64,000 bases of DNA from Bifidobacterium merycicum DSM 6492 (GCF_900129045.1 NZ_FQTX01000002.1:124001-188000), one strand, 5' to 3'; counted from the first letter of the stretch, positions 23,808 to 33,430 are shown. Numbers and translations are program-made. The notes: generated by a model from the sequence alone, not told the origin.

Positions 23808-24964
23808 GACTGCAATCGATTGTTTCCGAAGCCGTGCGCAACATCAGCGCGGGAACCGCACGCGCCGCATGGTTCTTCCTCGTCGTTTTCATTACCGGAC
23901 TGCTGCTGGGCGGGTATGAAGCCACATCCATCGTGCAGCTTGAACAGGAAGCCGTCACGCGCATCGCATCCGATGCGGACACCAAGGCCTTGGTCGGAGC
24001 CGGTGTGGATGGCGTGGCCTGCGATGCGCTCACCCAAGTCGCTAACGGTCCCAGTCTGTCCGGCGCGGCGCGGGCCACGGACAGCATCACCGCGGCATCC
24101 ACGCCGGGCATGGAACTGCCCGCATACGAGGTGACGCCGGGATTCATACCGTTGCTCGTCTCCGGTGGCGAAAACGCGGCATCCTCCGCATCCTCCGCAT
24201 CCTCCGGAAACTCCAGGGACTCCGGGGCGCAGACGTCGTCGCCGGCGGGGACGAACGGTACCGTCGACACGTCCGGCATCTGGGTTTCCACGGACGTGTC
24301 CCGCGATTTCGGCCTCGTCAAAGGCAGCGTCATGCAAACCAACCATGGTGACATAACCGTCGCGGGCGTGTACTCCTGGCCCAACGACGGGCGTGACTCC
24401 AGATTCGCCTATGCGGCGATCGTGCCGGTATCCGCATCATCGGGCACCTTCACCGAATGCTGGGCCAAGCAATGGCCGCTCACCGAACAAACCGACGAGC
24501 TGCTGCGAACCACGGCCATCGTCACCGCATCGGATGGCAACACGGCCGTCGCGCAGGTCAACAAATCCTTCGACAGTCGCTATGATGCGGCATCCAACTA
24601 CAGGCATCGCATGTCCGCATGGCTGCCGTACGTGGCTCTGGGCATCGGTGTGATCGTCGGTGTGATCTCCGTGCGCCGTCGACGGCTCGAATACGCCGGA
24701 GCGTTGCATATCGGCCAATCCAAGGGAGCGCAGATGCTCGGCATGCACATCGAAACGCTGATCTGGTCGGGCTTGGCGAGTCTGGCATGCGTGGCATTGC
24801 TGTGCGCGTACTGCTGGCGCATGTCCGTGGACGGATGGCTGGAGATATTCCTCGCCGCCTGCCGGGTGCCGGCCATGACCTTCGCCGGTGTCACCGTCGC
24901 GACGTTCCTTGCCGGCATATGCGTGCGTGAATCCCAGCTGCTGCGATTCTTCAAAAGCCGATAG
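23804..24964 (+). CDS. FtsX/MacB-like ABC permease
   Basis: 386 residues from GTG 23804, overlapping the ATPase stop. It has one N-terminal membrane helix (AWFFLVVFITGLLLGGYE), a large extracellular domain of about 250 residues containing a Ser/Gly-rich linker (SSASSASSGNSRDSG), then three C-terminal helices (LPYVALGIGVIVGVISV and two more). That four-helix layout is MacB/FtsX-like, and such transporters move substrates on the outer face by mechanotransmission. It ends the operon; a TPP riboswitch for the next operon begins 80 bases later. Substrate is unknown; peptide efflux or self-protection is inferred from the locus. Confidence 0.78.
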   Translation: MRLQSIVSEAVRNISAGTARAAWFFLVVFITGLLLGGYEATSIVQLEQEAVTRIASDADTKALVGAGVDGVACDALTQVANGPSLSGAARATDSITAASTPGMELPAYEVTPGFIPLLVSGGENAASSASSASSGNSRDSGAQTSSPAGTNGTVDTSGIWVSTDVSRDFGLVKGSVMQTNHGDITVAGVYSWPNDGRDSRFAYAAIVPVSASSGTFTECWAKQWPLTEQTDELLRTTAIVTASDGNTAVAQVNKSFDSRYDAASNYRHRMSAWLPYVALGIGVIVGVISVRRRRLEYAGALHIGQSKGAQMLGMHIETLIWSGLASLACVALLCAYCWRMSVDGWLEIFLAACRVPAMTFAGVTVATFLAGICVRESQLLRFFKSR

Positions 24965-25042
24965 CCGGCGGTGGTAAACGTGACAGGTGATAGGCGAGGT
25001 GGACACGGTATTGCGATAGTCATGGCGGGACTTTATGGTGGA

Positions 25043-25160
25043 AGCGACACGGGAGCCGCCCCCATACGGCGGCTGAGAGGAGATCGAGAGGATCTCGACC
25101 GATGGAACGTGCACGGGCAATGCCGGGCACGGATATTGTCGCTCTTATTTCCCGTGCCTT
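25043..25160 (+). promoter_or_regulatory. TPP riboswitch, same platform as at 9365
   Basis: Aptamer blocks GGCGGCTGAGAGGAG (near 25069), GACCGATGGAACGTG (near 25097) and CGGGCAATGCCGGGCACGGA (ending near 25133) are present. AGCGACA (25043) and TGTCGCT (25137) close P1. GGCACGG (25126-25132) can instead pair with CCGTGCC (25152-25158), and GTGCCTT (25154-25160) complements the ribosome-binding segment AAGGCAC (25196-25202). The switch segments match those of the first ECF leader although the sequence between them differs. Confidence 0.9.
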
Positions 25161-25207
25161 GAACCCCGCCGACGCGCTACGTCGACCTGAGAAGAAAGGC
25201 ACTTGCC

Positions 25208-25822
25208 ATGTCTGCAACAACCATGAACAAACCCAATTTCAAATGGCGCGTCATCGATATCGCCGTCGCATCCGTGATCGGCGTCGCATCGGCCCTGATC
25301 TACTGGCTGGTCGCCATCGTCACCGCGGCCCCGTGGGGCGTGCTCGAAGCCGTGATCCCCGGTCTCGCCGGCCTGTTCAACGGCCTGTGGCTGTTCGCCG
25401 CACCGCTCGCGGCGGTTATCGTACGCAAGCCCGGCGCGGCCATCTACGCCGAAGTGGTCGCCGGCGTGCTCGAAGCGCTGCTCGGCAACCAGTGGGGCGG
25501 CCTCGACACCTTCGCCATCGCCCTCGTGCAGGGCGTGACCGCCGAAATCGCCTTCATCATCTTCGCCTACAGGAAGTGGAACATCGGCACCATGCTGCTT
25601 TCCGGAGCATTGTCCGGCGTCGGCTGCTGGGCCTACAGCTTCTTCACCCACCTGCAGGCCATCGACATCGCAGGCTCCTACGGCATCGTCTACCTCATCA
25701 CCACCGTTGTTTCCGGTACGCTGGTCGCCGGTCTGCTCATGTGGTTCCTGTACGTCGGCATCGCCAAAACCGGCGCACTCGACAAGTTCGCCTCCGGTCG
25801 TGAGGTGCGCGGCCTGAACTAG
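25208..25822 (+). CDS. ykoE: ECF transporter S component, YkoE family (second copy)
   Basis: 204 residues from ATG 25208, behind the riboswitch-controlled AAAGGCAC. It shares with the first copy (9485) the blocks FNGLWLFAAPLAAVIVRKPGAA and GNQWGG, and about six membrane segments. It takes up thiamine or its pyrimidine precursor HMP together with the fusion protein encoded next. The two copies differ throughout their length and their codon choice is GC-rich in both, so they look like old paralogues and not a recent duplication. Different ligand preferences (for example thiamine against HMP) are possible but not readable. Confidence 0.87.
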   Translation: MSATTMNKPNFKWRVIDIAVASVIGVASALIYWLVAIVTAAPWGVLEAVIPGLAGLFNGLWLFAAPLAAVIVRKPGAAIYAEVVAGVLEALLGNQWGGLDTFAIALVQGVTAEIAFIIFAYRKWNIGTMLLSGALSGVGCWAYSFFTHLQAIDIAGSYGIVYLITTVVSGTLVAGLLMWFLYVGIAKTGALDKFASGREVRGLN

Positions 25823-25959
25823 CCGCTCCCGCAACACCAGCCGGTACGGCCTGCAACGGTCCGCGACGAACCGATGCGGGCCGTATCGATATGTTCCGAA
25901 CACCCATGCCGGAAACGGCGAACGCCACCATCACGAAGACTGCAGCAAGGATCATCACA

Positions 25960-28545
25960 GTGTCCGAATCTTCAACAACACCCAACAGCGCATCGTTCCG
26001 AAACGCCGCATTGCGTTTCGAACATTGGGGCTACCGCCATGCGTCACGCAAACATTTCAGCGTGCGCGGCCTGAATCTCAATATCGAAGCCGGGCAGCGC
26101 GTGCTGCTCTTGGGTGCGTCCGGCATCGGCAAATCCACCATTCTCGAAGGCGGAGCCGGTCTGTTGGGCTCCGACGAATTCGCGCAAGGTGAGGAAACCG
26201 CGGAAGACGGCACGATCGCCGTGGTCGACGCCGAAGGTGGTGCCACCGAAGGACGCGTACTGGTGGACGGCGTTCCCGTGCATGAGGCGAGAGGACGTGT
26301 GGGACTCGTCTTGCAGGATCCGGACGCGCAAGCCGTGTTCCAACGGCTCGGCGACAATGTCGCCTTCGGACCGGAGAACCTCAATGTGGAACGTGACGAA
26401 ATCTGGCGGCGCGTGAACGACGCGCTCGCCGCGGTCGGTTTGGAAGGCCTGCAACTGCACCGTTCGATCACCCACTTGAGTGGCGGGCAGATGCAACGGC
26501 TCGCCTTGGCGGGCGCGTTGGCGATGCGACCGGGCGTACTGCTGCTGGACGAACCCACCGCGAACCTCGACCCCAATGGCGTCACCCAAGTGGTGGGCGC
26601 GGTGCGTGACGTGCTTGACGAATTCCATTCGACCATGGTGTTGGTGGAGCATCGCGCCGAACCGTGGATCGACCTGATCGACCGTGTGGTCGTGATGGGA
26701 TCCGCGGAAAACAGTGCGGAAAACAGTGCGGAAAACAGCGCGGAAAACAGCGCGGAAAACAGCGGCGATGGCAGCGATGCCAATGATGGCAATGATAAGA
26801 ACGACGGCGAGAACACGGAACGCCGTACCGTCATCGTCGCGGACGGCACCCCGGACGAAGTGTTCAACGATCCGAACCTTGACTTCGCGCAACTTGGCAT
26901 CTGGGTACCGGAACGATACATGCGCGACGAATACCGCATCAAACCCATCCACGTCGACAGCGAACCCGACTACACAGCCCGCGAAGGCACCGGTGAACCG
27001 GTATTGAGCACCCATGACCTCACCATCGGACGCAACGGCACGGCAGTAGCGACCGGCATCAACATCGCTTTCAAACAAGGCCAAATCACCGCGATCGTCG
27101 GCGCGAACGGCGCAGGCAAATCCACGTTGTCACTCACCCTGGCAGGCTTGCTCGAACCAGTAGACGGCGACGTGGAAGCATCGCGCTCGCTGGCGGAAGG
27201 CGCTCGCGGCACGCATCCCGGTTCGTGGAAATCCACCGAACTCGCCTCCCGCATCTCCTACGTGTTCCAGAATCCCGAACACCAGTTCGCCAAGGGCAGC
27301 GTGCTTGAGGAAGTGATGCTCGGCCCGCTGCGCACCGGTGCCGACGAGCGGAAGGCGCGGGAACATGCGCTCGGACTGCTGGAGCGCTTCAACCTGTTGC
27401 GGTATGCGAACGCCAACCCGTACACGCTGTCCGGCGGGGAGAAGCGCAGGCTCACCGTGGCTTCGGCGCTGGCCGCCGCCCCGCGCGTGCTGATCCTCGA
27501 CGAACCGACCTTCGGGCAGGATCGCAGTACTTGGATGCAGATGGTGGAGCTCATCCAAGGACTGCGGTCGGACGGCGTGAGCATCATCGTCGTCACGCAT
27601 GATAGGGAACTGGTCACGGCATTGGGTGCGCGTGTGGTCGAACTATTGCCCGAGAACGCGGCATTGGAATGGGATATCGCGCATGATGCCGCGCATGATG
27701 GGGAGCGGGGCGTGCCGTCTTGCGGTGACGGCGTGATCCCGGTAAGCCAGGTGAACACGCGCGACGAGCGGGAACGCCAATCCAGCCGTTCTCCGTTCCT
27801 GGCGTCGCTCAACCCGGCATACCGTCTGATTGGCGGTTTTCTTGCGGCGCTGCCCCTGCTGTTGAGCCTCGACTGGCTGTCCGCGGGAAGTATGCTTGTT
27901 ATGGAATTCGTCATTCTCACGGCCATCGGCATCATGCCATGGCGGACGGTGAAATCGACGTGGCCGGTGTTCATCGGTGCGCCATGCTCCGCGTTGGCCG
28001 TGCTGTTGTACGGCAAGTCGGGCGGCAACCTGTGGTGGCAGTGGGGATTGATGCACGTCACCGACCGTTCCGCGGAACTTGCTTTGGCGACGGCGTTGCG
28101 TATTCTCGCCATCGGCATTCCCGCGATTGTCTCCGTGATCGGCATCGATGCGACCGATTTGGCGGACTCGTTCAGCCAGATCCTGCACCTGCCCGACCGT
28201 TTCGTCTACGGCGGTTTGGCCGGTATGCGCCTGTTCTCCGTGTTGCAGGATGACTGGACCGCGTTGACGGCATCCCGGCGTTCGCGCGGATTGGGCGATG
28301 ACAATAAGATTCGCGCGTTCTTCCCGCAGACCTTCGCCCTGCTGGTATTGTCCATTCGACGTTCCACCACGCTGGCCACGGCCATGGAGGCGCGAGGATT
28401 CGGCGGCACCGGGCCACGCAGCCATGCCCGCGTGAGCGAAGTGCACATCCGTGACAAAGTGTTCCTCGTGGTGTGCTTGGCGTTGCCGGTCATCGCGTTG
28501 TGCCTGGCATGGCGGTTCGGTACCTTCTCCTTCTTCGGCAATTGA
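25960..28545 (+). CDS. ECF transporter fusion: two ATPase domains plus T component in one protein
   Basis: About 861 residues. GTG 25960 has AAGGA eight bases upstream; ATG 25891 is an in-frame alternative without a clear site. Domain 1 (about 25-270) has Walker A GASGIGKST, LSGGQMQRLA and VLLLDEPTANLD. A linker of five SAEN repeats follows. Domain 2 (about 350-580) has GANGAGKST, LSGGEKRRLT and VLILDEPTFGQD. A T component (about 610-861) has SRRSRGLGDD and MEARGFGG. In the first system these are two overlapping genes; here the stop between them is gone. Together with YkoE at 25208 it makes a whole ECF transporter from two polypeptides. Confidence 0.9.
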   Translation: MSESSTTPNSASFRNAALRFEHWGYRHASRKHFSVRGLNLNIEAGQRVLLLGASGIGKSTILEGGAGLLGSDEFAQGEETAEDGTIAVVDAEGGATEGRVLVDGVPVHEARGRVGLVLQDPDAQAVFQRLGDNVAFGPENLNVERDEIWRRVNDALAAVGLEGLQLHRSITHLSGGQMQRLALAGALAMRPGVLLLDEPTANLDPNGVTQVVGAVRDVLDEFHSTMVLVEHRAEPWIDLIDRVVVMGSAENSAENSAENSAENSAENSGDGSDANDGNDKNDGENTERRTVIVADGTPDEVFNDPNLDFAQLGIWVPERYMRDEYRIKPIHVDSEPDYTAREGTGEPVLSTHDLTIGRNGTAVATGINIAFKQGQITAIVGANGAGKSTLSLTLAGLLEPVDGDVEASRSLAEGARGTHPGSWKSTELASRISYVFQNPEHQFAKGSVLEEVMLGPLRTGADERKAREHALGLLERFNLLRYANANPYTLSGGEKRRLTVASALAAAPRVLILDEPTFGQDRSTWMQMVELIQGLRSDGVSIIVVTHDRELVTALGARVVELLPENAALEWDIAHDAAHDGERGVPSCGDGVIPVSQVNTRDERERQSSRSPFLASLNPAYRLIGGFLAALPLLLSLDWLSAGSMLVMEFVILTAIGIMPWRTVKSTWPVFIGAPCSALAVLLYGKSGGNLWWQWGLMHVTDRSAELALATALRILAIGIPAIVSVIGIDATDLADSFSQILHLPDRFVYGGLAGMRLFSVLQDDWTALTASRRSRGLGDDNKIRAFFPQTFALLVLSIRRSTTLATAMEARGFGGTGPRSHARVSEVHIRDKVFLVVCLALPVIALCLAWRFGTFSFFGN
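26704..26763 (+). repeat. 12-bp tandem repeat, five units, within the ECF fusion gene
   Basis: GCGGAAAACAGY starts at 26704, 26716, 26728, 26740 and 26752, and encodes (S)AEN repeats in the linker between the two ATPase domains. The units differ only at the last base. Being a multiple of three, copy-number change would only lengthen or shorten the linker. Confidence 0.9.
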
Positions 28546-28671
28546 GTTCTCTGTAATTGAGTTTCTTGGCAACCGGGTTGGATTCGCGTCGAACGGTTCC
28601 TGCAAGGTTCGGCGTCGTCGACCATGCGGCTGCGGCGTGGGAATGTCGGCTCGGGCGGTAGTGTGGAGGGC

Positions 28672-29544
28672 ATGCCAATCAACGCTCAACTGCTTGACAA
28701 TCCGAAATCCGACCGAGTCCGCAGAATCGCGGACCTCACCCGCACCAAGGGCCGCCGCAAGAGCGGCAGATTCCTCGTCGAAGGCCCCCAATCCGTGCGC
28801 GAAGCCATACGCTACGCGTCCGACGTCATCACCGACATTTACGTGGCCGGTGATGAGGAGGGCATCGACTCCGATGTGCTCGCCGACATCGCGCAGCGTG
28901 CCATCGACGCTTCCGCCGACCTGTACGTGCACACCGCCACGCGCGAAGTAATCGACCACATCAGCCCGGACGCGCAAGGCATCATCGCCGTCGGCGACAC
29001 CGACAAACTCCGCGCCGGCATGGACGCCAAAGTGGAGAACGCCGCCGGCCGCCCCAAAGGCATGCGCGTCGCCGCATTCTGGCAGGTACGCGACCCGGGC
29101 AACGCGGGCACCGTGATCCGCGCCGCCGACGCTGCCGGATGCGACGTGGTGGTATTCGTCGATGACTGCGTCGACATGCTCAACCCCAAGGTGATCCGCT
29201 CCACGACCGGCTCGCTGTTCCACATCCCCGTCATCACCATGGGCACCCGCGAATTCTTCGACTGGATGGGACAGCAAGGACTCGACGTGTGGGCCGCCGA
29301 CGTGTACGGCACCCGCAAACGCAAGCCGGAACGACTGCCCGACGTGCTCGACGCGATGCGCGAGGAGGGCAGGCGCGGCGAAGGCTACGCGGTGCTCTTC
29401 GGCAACGAGGCTCGCGGCCTTAACGCCAAGACCATCGAACAATGCCAGCGCGTCGTGACCATCCCGCTCTACGGCAAAGCGGAATCACTCAACCTCGCCA
29501 CCTCCGCGGCGGTCATTCTCATGAGTCTCGCGTTCCTGCGCTAG
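28672..29544 (+). CDS. SpoU/TrmH-family RNA 2'-O-methyltransferase
   Basis: 290 residues. ATG 28672 (MPINAQLLDNPKSDRVRRI) follows GTGGAGGG; the extension to 28624 is unlikely. An N-terminal substrate-binding domain (FLVEGPQSVREAI) precedes the SPOUT knot with motif 1 RDPGNAGTVIRAADAAG, motif 2 VLFGNEARGL and motif 3 IPLYGKAESLNLATSAAV. Family enzymes methylate ribose 2'-OH in 23S rRNA or tRNA with S-adenosylmethionine; the target site cannot be read. It lies directly upstream of pheST, an arrangement common in bacteria where rRNA methyltransferase and pheS are neighbours. Confidence 0.9.
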   Translation: MPINAQLLDNPKSDRVRRIADLTRTKGRRKSGRFLVEGPQSVREAIRYASDVITDIYVAGDEEGIDSDVLADIAQRAIDASADLYVHTATREVIDHISPDAQGIIAVGDTDKLRAGMDAKVENAAGRPKGMRVAAFWQVRDPGNAGTVIRAADAAGCDVVVFVDDCVDMLNPKVIRSTTGSLFHIPVITMGTREFFDWMGQQGLDVWAADVYGTRKRKPERLPDVLDAMREEGRRGEGYAVLFGNEARGLNAKTIEQCQRVVTIPLYGKAESLNLATSAAVILMSLAFLR

Positions 29545-29688
29545 ACAATCGGAACCACCACGCAAGTAGAACGTTATACGCTCCGGACGCAAGCGCCCGT
29601 GCGAGCGCCCGCACTGGCGCTGTCCAAGGAATGAAGCCGAGGGCTTATACGGTCGAGCATGCGTGAAAGAATGTGTGTCGGTAAAGTG

Positions 29689-29711
29689 CTTGGAAACGCT
29701 ATCGTTCCAAG
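29689..29711 (+). promoter_or_regulatory. hairpin in the pheST leader
   Basis: CTTGGAA (29689-29695) is inverted as TTCCAAG (29705-29711), 21 bases before the pheS start and just ahead of its ribosome binding site. No T-box consensus or Phe-rich leader peptide was seen. The role is unknown. Confidence 0.35.
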
Positions 29712-29731
29712 GGATATTAGAAAGGGAAACC

Positions 29732-30799
29732 GTGGCAGAGGGTATGGTGTTTGACGCCCAAGCGGTAAGCGATGCAGTCGCTGAAGGCATTGCCAAAATC
29801 CAAGACGCCTCCAGTTTGGAGGAATTGAAAGCCATCAAAACGCAGTACGCCGGTGCCGAGTCGGCTATGACCAAGGCCAGCAAGGCCATCGGATCGCTGC
29901 CCAAGGATCAGAAGAAGGAAGCCGGCCAGCTGCTCGGCAAACTCCGCGCCGACTTCGGCCGCGCGTTCGGCCCCCGCGAAAAGGAACTCAAGGCCGCTGA
30001 GGAAGCGGCCGCCCTCGCCGCCGAGACCGTGGACATGACGCTGCCCGTCAACCGTAAGCCGCTGGGTGCACGTCACCCGCTCGCCAAGCTGATGGAGGAC
30101 GTCGAGGACTTCTTCATCGCCATGGGTTGGCAGATTTCCGCGGGCCCCGAAGTGGAAAGCGAATGGTACAACTTCGACGCCCTGAACTTCGGCCCGGATC
30201 ATCCCGCACGCCAGATGCAGGACACCTTCTACGTGAAGGGCAACCAGGCCAAGGATGCCGCCGGCTTCGTCGGCAGCAACATGGTCGTGCGCACCCAGAC
30301 CTCCTCCGATCAGGTCCGTGCGCTGATCACTCGTGGCGTGCCGCTGTACATCGCAAGCCCGGGCCGCGTGTTCCGCACCGACGAGCTCGACGCCACCCAC
30401 ACCCCGGTGTTCCACCAGTGCGAAGCTCTCGCGGTGGACAAGGGCCTGACCATGGCCGATCTCAAGGGCGTGCTCGACAAGCTTGCCGTGGCCATGTTCG
30501 GCCCGGAAGCCAAGACCCGCCTGCGCCCGAGCTACTTCCCGTTCACCGAGCCGAGCGCCGAACTTGACCTGTGGTTCCCCGACAAGAAGGGCGGCCCGGG
30601 CTGGCTCGAATGGGGCGGCTGCGGCATGGTGAACCCGAATGTGCTCAAGTCCGCCGGCCTCGACCCGAACGAATACACCGGTTTCGCCTTCGGTGTCGGA
30701 ATGGAACGTACACTGCTGCTGCGCAGCGACATCAACGATATGCACGACCTTGTGGAAGGTGACGTGCGTTTCGCCGAACAGTTTGTGATGGGGGAGTGA
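29732..30799 (+). CDS. pheS: phenylalanine-tRNA ligase alpha subunit
   Basis: 355 residues. GTG 29732 follows AGAAAGGG; the upstream extension to 29663 would make the protein unusually long. An N-terminal coiled coil (SSLEELKAIKTQYAG region) that binds tRNA-Phe precedes the class II core, with motif 2 GRVFRTDELDATHTPVFHQ, the Phe pocket FTEPSAE and motif 3 GFAFGVGMERT. It forms the heterotetramer with PheT, encoded six bases downstream, and charges tRNA-Phe. Length and motifs are those of a normal functional subunit. Confidence 0.96.
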   Translation: MAEGMVFDAQAVSDAVAEGIAKIQDASSLEELKAIKTQYAGAESAMTKASKAIGSLPKDQKKEAGQLLGKLRADFGRAFGPREKELKAAEEAAALAAETVDMTLPVNRKPLGARHPLAKLMEDVEDFFIAMGWQISAGPEVESEWYNFDALNFGPDHPARQMQDTFYVKGNQAKDAAGFVGSNMVVRTQTSSDQVRALITRGVPLYIASPGRVFRTDELDATHTPVFHQCEALAVDKGLTMADLKGVLDKLAVAMFGPEAKTRLRPSYFPFTEPSAELDLWFPDKKGGPGWLEWGGCGMVNPNVLKSAGLDPNEYTGFAFGVGMERTLLLRSDINDMHDLVEGDVRFAEQFVMGE

Positions 30800-30805
30800 T
30801 TACCC

Positions 30806-33415
30806 ATGCCTATGGTTGATATGGATTGGCTCAGAAGCCATGTCGAGGTCCCCGAGGATCTCACGTACGAACAGCTCGCCAAGGATCTGGTGAAGGTCGG
30901 TCTGGAAGAGGAGGAGATCCACTCCAGCCAGGTCACCGGTCCGATCGTGGTCGGCTACGTGGTGGATGCCACGCCGGAACCGCAGAAGAACGGCAAGATC
31001 ATCAATTGGTGCCATGTCGATGTCGGCGACGAATACAACGAGGTCGACGAGAACGGCAATAAGGTGCCGCGCGGCATCATCTGCGGCGCGCCGAACATGG
31101 CCGCCGGCGAGAAGGTCGTCGTCACCCTGCCGGGTGCCGTGCTGCCCGGTGATTTCAGGATCGAACCGCGCAAGACCTACGGTCACATCTCCAACGGCAT
31201 GTGCGCCTCCGAACGTGAGCTCGGCTTGGGCGACAACCACAACGGCATCATCCTGCTGCGCGAATACGGTTTCACCGAAGAGGAATACGAAGCCCTCAAG
31301 CCCGGTGATGACGCCATACACCTGCTGCATCTCGACCAGCCGCTGCTGGAGATCAACATCACCCCGGACCGCGGCTACACGCTGTCCTACCGTGGCGTGG
31401 CCCGCGAATACCATCATTCCACCGGCGCCAAGTTCACCGATCCGGTGATCGCGCTGAACAAGAAGGTGCCGACCCCCGCCTCCGCACTGCCGGACGTCAA
31501 GCCCGACATCGAAGTGCAGATCGACGACAACAACCCGATCCACGGTGTGCCCGGCTGCGACCGCTACTACGCGCGCATCGTGCGCGGTTTCGACCCCGCG
31601 GCCCGCACCCCGAACTGGATGCGCCGCCGTCTCATCCGCTCCGGCATGCGTTCCATTTCGCTGGCCGTCGACGTGACGAACTATGTGATGATGGACTTGG
31701 GCCAGCCGATGCACGCCTACGATCTGGACAAGCTTGAAGGGCCGATCGTGGTCCGCCGTGCGAACGAGGGCGAGAAGCTCGTCACGCTCGACGGCAAGGA
31801 GCATGAGCTGAGCACCGAGGATTTGCTCATCACCGATTCCCCGAACGGCGAGCGTTCCTCCCGTATTCTCGGCATCGCCGGCGTGATGGGTGGCCTGTAC
31901 GGCGAAGTGACCGCCGAAACCAAGAACGTGCTGCTGGAAGCCGCGCACTTCGATCAGGTGTCGATCGCGCGTTCCGCCCGTCGCCACAAGATCCCGTCCG
32001 AAGCGTCCCGTCGCTTCGAACGCGGCGTCGACTGCGCCCTGCAGCCCCCGGCCGCGCAGATGTGCGCCGACCTGCTGGTCGAATACGGCGGCGGCGTGCC
32101 CAGCGACACTCCGAACGATGTGAACAACACCAAGCATCGCCGTTCCATCCAGTTCCCGACCTCCGAAGTGGCTCGCGTGGCCGGTCTCAACACCGACGTG
32201 AACACCATTTCCAAGATCCTGACCGATATCGGCTGCACCGTGGCCGGTGGCGGCAACGGCGAATTCTCCGTGAACGCGCCGACCTGGCGTCCGGACCTCA
32301 ACGAGCCGTGCGATCTGGTCGAGGAAGTGGCCCGACTGGTCGGCTATGACGAGATTCCGGTGCGCGTGCCGGCAGCCCCGGTGAAGGGCGAAGTCGGTTT
32401 GACCGCCGACCAGCTGCGTCGCCGTCGCATCGCCGACGAGCTCGCCGAATACGGCATGGTTGAAGCGCTGAGCTACCCGTTCGTCGGTGATGAGGATTAC
32501 AAGGTGTTCGGTTACGATGCCGAGGCCACCAAGCGCGTCAGCGTCGAAATCGCCAACCCGCTGTACGGCGACCGCCCGTACCTGCGCCGCGAAGTGCTAC
32601 CCACCCTGGCCGCCACCGTGCAGCGCAACATCCGCCGCGGCATCGAGAACGTCAGTCTGTACGAGCTCGGCCACGTCTACCTGTGGAACCCCGACGCTCC
32701 GGCCATCCCCGCCCTGCCCGGCGGTGTGAAGCCCACCGAGGAGCAGCTCAAGGCGCTCGACGCTGGTCTGCCCGATCAGCCCGACCATGTCGCCGGCATC
32801 TTCACCGGTCTGTCCGAGAACACCGGTTGGATGGGCGGCAAGCGTCCGGTCGACTGGTCCGACGCGGTCGAGGCCGTGCACCGCATCGCCGACCGTATCG
32901 GCGCGGCTATCGAACTGAATCAGCCGGCCGCCGAGGAGGTGCCCGCACAGTGGCATCCGGGGCGTTTCGCCTACGTGGATGTCGACGGCAAGCACGTCGG
33001 CTTGGTGGGCGAACTGCACCCGCATGTGAATGAGGCGCTCGGCTTCCCGGCCCATTCCGCCGCATTCGAGCTGAACATGACCGACCTGTTCGCCACGCTC
33101 GACGGCAAGCCGGTGCAGGCCAAGCCGATTTCCACCTTCCCGCCCGTCAAGCAGGATCTCGCGTTCACCGTGGATGAGAGCGTGAGCGCCGCCAAGCTGG
33201 AGAACGTGGTGCGCGAAGCGGCAGGCGAGGATCTCGAATCCATCGAACTGTTCGACGTGTTCACCGGCGATCAGGTGGGCGAAGGCAAGAAGTCGCTGGC
33301 ATTCGCCGTGGTGTTCCGCTCCCCGGGCAAGACCCTGGGCGCTGAGGACAGCGAGGCGATCCGAGCCCGCATCGTCGAGGCCGCCGCTCAGCTGGGAGCG
33401 CAACTGCGCGCCTGA
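30806..33415 (+). CDS. pheT: phenylalanine-tRNA ligase beta subunit
   Basis: 869 residues from ATG 30806. In order: an N-terminal helix-loop (DMDWLRSHVEVP), the EMAP-like tRNA-binding domain (about 40-160, GVPRGIICGAPNMAAGEKV-like stretch), the B3/B4 editing domain (about 230-400, DLGQPMHAYDLDKLEG), the B5 helix-turn-helix (GRSI-like part near 430-500), the catalytic-like core, and the C-terminal anticodon-binding FDX-ACB domain (KPISTFPPVKQDLAF). The beta subunit positions tRNA and edits Tyr-tRNA-Phe. It is cotranscribed with pheS. Slightly longer than many homologues but complete. Confidence 0.96.
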   Translation: MPMVDMDWLRSHVEVPEDLTYEQLAKDLVKVGLEEEEIHSSQVTGPIVVGYVVDATPEPQKNGKIINWCHVDVGDEYNEVDENGNKVPRGIICGAPNMAAGEKVVVTLPGAVLPGDFRIEPRKTYGHISNGMCASERELGLGDNHNGIILLREYGFTEEEYEALKPGDDAIHLLHLDQPLLEINITPDRGYTLSYRGVAREYHHSTGAKFTDPVIALNKKVPTPASALPDVKPDIEVQIDDNNPIHGVPGCDRYYARIVRGFDPAARTPNWMRRRLIRSGMRSISLAVDVTNYVMMDLGQPMHAYDLDKLEGPIVVRRANEGEKLVTLDGKEHELSTEDLLITDSPNGERSSRILGIAGVMGGLYGEVTAETKNVLLEAAHFDQVSIARSARRHKIPSEASRRFERGVDCALQPPAAQMCADLLVEYGGGVPSDTPNDVNNTKHRRSIQFPTSEVARVAGLNTDVNTISKILTDIGCTVAGGGNGEFSVNAPTWRPDLNEPCDLVEEVARLVGYDEIPVRVPAAPVKGEVGLTADQLRRRRIADELAEYGMVEALSYPFVGDEDYKVFGYDAEATKRVSVEIANPLYGDRPYLRREVLPTLAATVQRNIRRGIENVSLYELGHVYLWNPDAPAIPALPGGVKPTEEQLKALDAGLPDQPDHVAGIFTGLSENTGWMGGKRPVDWSDAVEAVHRIADRIGAAIELNQPAAEEVPAQWHPGRFAYVDVDGKHVGLVGELHPHVNEALGFPAHSAAFELNMTDLFATLDGKPVQAKPISTFPPVKQDLAFTVDESVSAAKLENVVREAAGEDLESIELFDVFTGDQVGEGKKSLAFAVVFRSPGKTLGAEDSEAIRARIVEAAAQLGAQLRA

Positions 33416-33430
33416 GCATGGATATGATAT

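Noticed and set aside
27643..29442. 599-codon minus-strand frame opposite the ECF fusion and rRNA methyltransferase
   Set aside because: It spans two genes with clear motifs on the other strand and has shadow composition.
29545..29731. Possible T-box leader before pheS
   Set aside because: No T-box consensus and no specifier loop seen; only a short hairpin at 29689-29711.
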